From assembly GCA_031412355.1 (NCBI GenBank), contig JANOCR010000240.1:1-33104 (forward strand): a DNA stretch of 33,104 nucleotides. The letters run 5' to 3'. Positions 29,613 to 33,104 of the stretch are shown here, in pieces. The translations under genes were made by a program, and so were the position numbers. The stretch is from JAENVT01 sp031412355 (GTDB lineage Bacteria; Actinomycetota; Acidimicrobiia; Acidimicrobiales; Ilumatobacteraceae). The notes under the pieces were generated by a model. That model saw nothing but the letters and a program-made list of their open reading frames with translations. It did not search any database and was not told the origin of the DNA. The stretch's first letter is position 1. Each line of letters starts with the position of its first letter.

Positions 29613-30620
29613 ATGAATTACAGGCGGCTCCTCGTGATGTTGATCCCATTGGCCATGCTGGCGGCATGTGGCCCCGACGAAGACGATTCGAATTCGGCGA
29701 CGCGCAACACAACGGCCGGCTCGGAACCCGTGTCCCCAGATGGATCGGGAGCCACGACGATCGCCGGCGGCACCGGGGCATCCAACCAGACGGCCAACTC
29801 GTCGGATTCATCCGACAACTCGACGGTGTCGGGCGGCTCCGGAGGATCTGGCGGTGCCGGCAGTACCGGCGGCTCCGGTGGATCCGGCGGCTCCGGTGGA
29901 AGCGGTGGAAGCGGTGGCTCTGGAGGGTCCGGAACTGGCGGGTCCGCAGGACCAGGCGATACCAGCGGGTCCGGCGGTTCGGGGGGATCGGGCGGATCAG
30001 GTGGCGCCGGCTCCGGCGGCTCCGGGGGGTCCGGCGGGTCTGGCGGCGCGACGACATTACCGGGCTTCGGCTCGGTCGCCCTCGACGTGAACGCACAGAC
30101 CGCCTTCGGCTTTGCGGTCGGACCGGCGTCGGTGGGTGACGTGCGAGACGCTGTCTCGGCGCAGCTCGGTTCGGTCACCAACGACACGGATTGGTACACG
30201 CTGCCACCCATCTCCGACGGCGGCATCGGTGACTGCCTCGCCAATCAGGAATCACGCATCCTGCGATGGGGCGACCTGTCGATCGCTTTCTGGAGGAAGG
30301 ACGGGACCGAGTCGATCTGGAGTTGGTCGGTCGGCGATCCTTCTGTCTCGGGTTACGGCGACCGGCGCGAGCCCAACATCCCGGCGTTACCCGCGCCGAC
30401 CGGCCTTCGCACCCGGGAGGGAATCTCCGTCGGCTCCCTGTTCACCGACGTCTCCGAGGCGTACGACGAACTGTTCCAGTTCTTTCCGTTCACGCCGGAC
30501 GACGCCTCCGGCCTGCATCTGGCAACCGCCCCCACCAAGACTCCCGCGGGAGCCAGCCTGTCGCTGCTGGAGCTGGGCGGTCCGATCGTTGGCATCGGCT
30601 CGACACTCCCCTTCTGCTGA
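29613..30620 (+). CDS. lipoprotein with Gly/Ser-rich spacer
   Basis: 335 residues. A lipoprotein signal (MNYRRLLVMLIPLAMLAAC, lipobox LAAC with Cys19) suggests anchoring to the outer face of the membrane. Acidic and Ser/Thr-rich sequence follows, then a GGSGG-type low-complexity stretch (about residues 73-146). A globular C-terminal domain of about 185 residues comes after (FGSVALDVNAQTAFGFAVGPASVGDVRDAVSAQLG...DTDWYTLPPISDGGIGDCLANQESRILRWGDLSIAFWRKDG). The domain is unrecognised. The spacer likely holds this domain away from the membrane. AGGAG (29608-29612 region) is near the ATG. It follows WS/DGAT by 18 nt, so an operon is possible. Confidence 0.75.
   Translation: MNYRRLLVMLIPLAMLAACGPDEDDSNSATRNTTAGSEPVSPDGSGATTIAGGTGASNQTANSSDSSDNSTVSGGSGGSGGAGSTGGSGGSGGSGGSGGSGGSGGSGTGGSAGPGDTSGSGGSGGSGGSGGAGSGGSGGSGGSGGATTLPGFGSVALDVNAQTAFGFAVGPASVGDVRDAVSAQLGSVTNDTDWYTLPPISDGGIGDCLANQESRILRWGDLSIAFWRKDGTESIWSWSVGDPSVSGYGDRREPNIPALPAPTGLRTREGISVGSLFTDVSEAYDELFQFFPFTPDDASGLHLATAPTKTPAGASLSLLELGGPIVGIGSTLPFC
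29831..30050 (+). repeat. GGSGG-type coding low-complexity repeat
   Basis: About 220 bp of GGC/TCC/GGT/GGA codons encoding Gly-Gly-Ser repeats, with a few Ala and Thr breaks. Codon choice varies between units, so it is not a recent perfect tandem duplication. Confidence 0.7.
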
Positions 30621-30898
30621 CACCGGCAGCACGGTGAGGTGAATAGGGCAAGTTCTCCACTGGACGGCTAGCTCCAATCGCACGACCGATCAGTTCGTCC
30701 GACGCTCTGGGTCAGCTCATACAACGACGGTCGTTCAAGGAGCTGACATGGAAGTCAGCACAGCGCCAGATCGGCCAGCTGGGCGCTAGTTGTTCTGTGC
30801 GCTAATCCCTCTTGCGCCGGCGTGCCGGAGCGAGCATTCTGGGCGCGGGGATGACGGGGGTTTCCCATCGTCACGACAATCAAGGGAGGGGACAGATC

Positions 30899-31282
30899 AT
30901 GAAGCGAATGATCATTGCCATGGTGTTAGCAACCACCCTGCTCACGGGTATGGTCGCTGCGCCTGCCGGAGCGGTGATTCACGAGATCTATGCGGCGTGG
31001 TGCGCAGGAAAAGGTGAGATCGAGCCGCCAGGAATCTCCGATAACACGAAGCGCAACTTCGCTCAGCCAGTCTTCGCAGGCGGGGTCGTTCAGCTCACCC
31101 CCTACCTAGGTGGGCTGCTGATCGACTTCAACTTCGACAAGGCGCAAGCCAAGATCGTGCCGGCTCCGACGGGCCCCCCGATCGTTCCCATCGGCGGAGG
31201 CCTCTATCTCGAGCGCTTCATCATCGACCCGGACTTCCCGGCATTCCTCAACTGCGCGAAGCTGCAGAGCCTGGCCGGATAA
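30899..31282 (+). CDS. small secreted protein, unknown
   Basis: 127 residues. Signal peptide MKRMIIAMVLATTLLTGMVAAPAGA, then mature IHEIYAAWCAGKGEIEPPGISDNTKRNFAQPVFAGGVVQLTPYLGGLLIDFNFDKAQAKIVP...LERFIIDPDFPAFLNCAKLQSLAG. Two cysteines (AAWC and LNC) could pair. I do not recognise a family. The ATG has AAGGGAGGGG 7 nt upstream, a strong site. A hairpin terminator follows at 31302. Nearest genes are unrelated. Confidence 0.7.
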   Translation: MKRMIIAMVLATTLLTGMVAAPAGAVIHEIYAAWCAGKGEIEPPGISDNTKRNFAQPVFAGGVVQLTPYLGGLLIDFNFDKAQAKIVPAPTGPPIVPIGGGLYLERFIIDPDFPAFLNCAKLQSLAG

Positions 31283-31301
31283 CCGGGTCGCCCGATGAAC
31301 T

Positions 31302-31342
31302 GGGCAGCCCCAATTTTGGCACGTCGCCTTCTGGGGCTGCCC
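31302..31342. terminator. convergent-region hairpin terminator
   Basis: GGGCAGCCCC (31302-31311) pairs perfectly with GGGGCTGCCC (31333-31342), 10 bp with a 21-nt loop. It lies between the secreted protein gene and the convergent histidine phosphatase, so it may work in both directions. Confidence 0.6.
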
Positions 31343-31391
31343 TGTTCGCCCGACGCTGTCCATTTCACAGCGCGCAGCGCCGATCTGAGCG

Positions 31392-32048
31392 TCAGTTGGG
31401 CGGTATTGGCGTGGTCTGGGTCGGTAGGCCGACGAGGTGACCTGTGTCGTTGTACCGGATCAGCCGCCACAGGTTGTCCTTGACCAAGTGGATCTCGGTG
31501 ATCGAGGTATTGAGCGTGCGGATTTCAAATGCGCCGGTAGCCGGCGACTTCAGCGCCAACCGCAGCGCTGCGTCGACGACGCCGCCGTGGCAGCAGATGA
31601 CGACCGTCTGGTCGGCGTACACGTCGATCGTGCGCCGGATCGCCTGCCCGACGCGGAACTGGAACGCAGCAATCGTCTCGCCACCGGGGAAGCTGGTGCC
31701 GAACGGGTCGCCCTCCCACCAACCGGTGCCGTAACGCTCGACGTAGTCGTCGAACGCCATCCCGTCGCAGTCCGGCCCCGGATCGTGCTCGCCGAAACCC
31801 GGATCCTCGACGACGGCGAGCCCACCGAGAGCCGGCGCAATGATCTCTGCGGTCTCGCGCGCCCTCGAGTACTGGCTGGCGATCAACACATCGGCGACGA
31901 TCTCGCCACCGACCGACAATCGATCACGCAGACGCTCGGCTTGCTGACGGCCAAGGTCGGAGAGCCCGCTGCACGTTCGGTGTCCACCGATCACCCTGGC
32001 CACGGTGGTCTTGGATTCTCCGTGGCGAATGAGCACGAGACGAGTCAC
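31392..32048 (-). CDS. histidine phosphatase family protein
   Basis: 218 residues of the phosphoglycerate-mutase-like histidine phosphatase family. It starts TRLVLIRHGESKTTVARVIGG (RHGE, phospho-His motif), then LSDLGRQQAERLRDRL, SQYSRARETAEIIAPAL (Arg of the site), GFGEHDPGPDCDG (Glu) and VVICCHGGVVDAALRL (second catalytic His). The order and length are normal. Substrate unknown; relatives act on sugar phosphates or nucleotides. It is divergent from purL. Confidence 0.85.
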   Translation of the reverse strand: MTRLVLIRHGESKTTVARVIGGHRTCSGLSDLGRQQAERLRDRLSVGGEIVADVLIASQYSRARETAEIIAPALGGLAVVEDPGFGEHDPGPDCDGMAFDDYVERYGTGWWEGDPFGTSFPGGETIAAFQFRVGQAIRRTIDVYADQTVVICCHGGVVDAALRLALKSPATGAFEIRTLNTSITEIHLVKDNLWRLIRYNDTGHLVGLPTQTTPIPPN

Positions 32049-32103
32049 AGGGCGCGGAGCTTACTTTTCGTTCGCGCGCGCGAGCCTGTCCGACTTGCTC
32101 CTC

Positions 32104-32109
32104 TAACTT
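32104..32109 (+). promoter_or_regulatory. purL -10 box
   Basis: TAACTT followed by 7 nt and GTG 32117, the proper spacing for a leaderless start. No clear -35. Confidence 0.45.
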
Positions 32110-32116
32110 CAGCGAG

Positions 32117-33104
32117 GTGCGCGGAGTCGACAGGTTGACCATTCGATCAACCGCCACAGATCCTCGCGCCGCTACGTTGCTGGCCGACGCCCATGCGCTG
32201 GGACTGACCACGATCACCGCTATTCATGTCGCTGACCTGGTCTTTGTCGCCGGTGGCAGTGACCGCGCCGGACTGCTGACATTGCTCGTCGACCCTTTGC
32301 TGCAGACCGGCGATTGGACGGTGCCCTCGGCCGCTGCTATCGAGACAGCATTGCTGCCGGGTGTGACCGATGCCTCGGCGCAAGCCGTGGCCCTGGCGGC
32401 CGAGACGACCGGTTCGCCCATCGCCGCGGTGGCCACCGGCACCCGCTACGAGGTGTCGGGTGACGTCGACGAGGCCACCATGTCGGCGCTGGCCCGACGA
32501 CTGCTCGCCAACCCGGTGATCGAGCGGTGGTCGATCGGGCCCATCGAGCCAACGTTCATCGACGCTGCGGCAACCGCCGACACCGGGGTGGAGCTCGTCG
32601 AGATCCGCGGCCTCGACGACGAAGCGTTGGCGATCGTCAACCGCGAGCGCGGCCTATCGCTGGACCCGGCGGAGCTCCGCACGATCGCCCAGCACTTCGC
32701 CCACGCCAACCGGGCCCCGACCGATGTCGAACTCGAGACCCTCGCGCAGACGTGGAGCGAGCACTGCGCGCACAAGACGTTCCGTGCCCGCATCACCGGC
32801 GACGACGGGCAGGCCATCACGCCGCTGCTGCAACAACTGCGAGACGCAACAACCGCCATCGACGCTCCGTTCCTGCGCAGCGCGTTCGTCGGCAATGCCG
32901 GCATCGTCTCGTTCGTCCCCGGGGTCACGCTCGCGGTGAAGGCGGAGACGCACAACCACCCCTCCGCGATCGAGCCGTTCGGCGGCGCGAACACGGGCGT
33001 CGGCGGCGTGATCCGCGACATCATCGGCGCCCACCACCGAGCCATTGCCTGCACCGACATCCTCTGTTTCGGCCCGGCCGACACAGCCGAGGCCGATCTC
33101 CCCG
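32117..33104 (+). CDS. purL: phosphoribosylformylglycinamidine synthase PurSL fusion, partial
   Basis: The gene runs off the right edge; 329 codons are visible. The C-terminal part of this piece is PurL: DPAELRTIAQHFAHANRAPTDVELETLAQTWSEHCAHKTF, then VKAETHNHPSAIEPFGGANTGVGGVIRDIIGAHHRAIACTDILCFGPAD (classic ATP/glycine-site motif). Before it, about 165 residues look like PurS-type sequence (TLLADAHALGLTTITAIHVADLVFVAGG and RLLANPVIERWSIG). So PurS appears fused to PurL, unlike the separate PurS/PurL of many actinobacteria. The enzyme makes FGAM in purine synthesis. GTG 32117 was chosen as a leaderless start; TTG 32135 is an alternative. Confidence 0.85.
   Translation, partial: MRGVDRLTIRSTATDPRAATLLADAHALGLTTITAIHVADLVFVAGGSDRAGLLTLLVDPLLQTGDWTVPSAAAIETALLPGVTDASAQAVALAAETTGSPIAAVATGTRYEVSGDVDEATMSALARRLLANPVIERWSIGPIEPTFIDAAATADTGVELVEIRGLDDEALAIVNRERGLSLDPAELRTIAQHFAHANRAPTDVELETLAQTWSEHCAHKTFRARITGDDGQAITPLLQQLRDATTAIDAPFLRSAFVGNAGIVSFVPGVTLAVKAETHNHPSAIEPFGGANTGVGGVIRDIIGAHHRAIACTDILCFGPADTAEADLP

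Noticed and set aside
29831..30050. Tandem repeat that might look like a CRISPR array
   Set aside because: The repeat is in-frame Gly/Ser coding sequence with no constant repeat or spacers.

Overview
The window is high-GC DNA from an actinobacterium. Three signs point that way: WS/DGAT acyltransferase, SURF1 and MetX are present together; a SAM-clan riboswitch precedes metX; and many genes start 6-9 nt after a TANNNT -10 box with no ribosome binding site (leaderless transcripts). The gene mix resembles Acidimicrobiia (Ilumatobacter-like). That placement is inference from family content, not a search.

Region 1 (1-2.36 kb) is a gene graveyard. It holds a small secreted protein, the C-terminal end of a P-type cation ATPase, a complete MazE/MazF-type toxin-antitoxin pair, a broken DUF433 antitoxin copy, an NTF2-like protein, a tyrosine recombinase remnant and a broken ParE copy. 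Region 2 (2.36-5.16 kb) is a divergent cluster: a geranylgeranyl-reductase-like flavoprotein against a methyltransferase/UbiA-like pair. It probably makes or modifies a prenyl lipid or quinone.

Region 3 (5.2-18.6 kb) is accessory. It carries an LVIVD/PA-domain secreted protein, a PLP decarboxylase, a DUF2182-DUF1326 pair, ParDE, a MaoC hydratase, a DUF2652-SRPBCC protein, a DUF433/PIN-like pair with a truncated toxin, a GGDEF sensor and an N-truncated MetE-like gene. It ends at an intact tRNA-Gly(GCC). Several 3'-half tRNA fragments lie to its left (about 5.31, 7.61, 10.76 and 14.96 kb) in the same orientation. This is the pattern expected from repeated integration at the tRNA 3' end. Two of them share a ~145 bp repeat with a conserved hairpin.

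Region 4 (18.6-33.1 kb) looks like ordinary chromosome with compact operons: DMT transporter and small proteins, metX under a SAM riboswitch, a SET-domain protein, a saccharopine-dehydrogenase-like protein, a phosphotransferase-DUF4262-DCC operon with 4-nt overlaps, SURF1 (divergent from the kinase with overlapping -10 boxes), an MBL hydrolase, WS/DGAT with an Ala/Lys/Pro tail, a Gly/Ser-rich lipoprotein, a secreted protein, a histidine phosphatase and the start of a PurS-PurL fusion that runs off the window.

The most interesting signals are the tRNA-Gly-anchored tandem remnants, the shared repeat with its dyad, the palindromes at the TA promoters, the TGACAC/CCCAC dyad in the prenyl-lipid cluster, and the overlapping back-to-back -10 boxes at 26.2 kb. 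No CRISPR array, rRNA or complete insertion sequence was seen.
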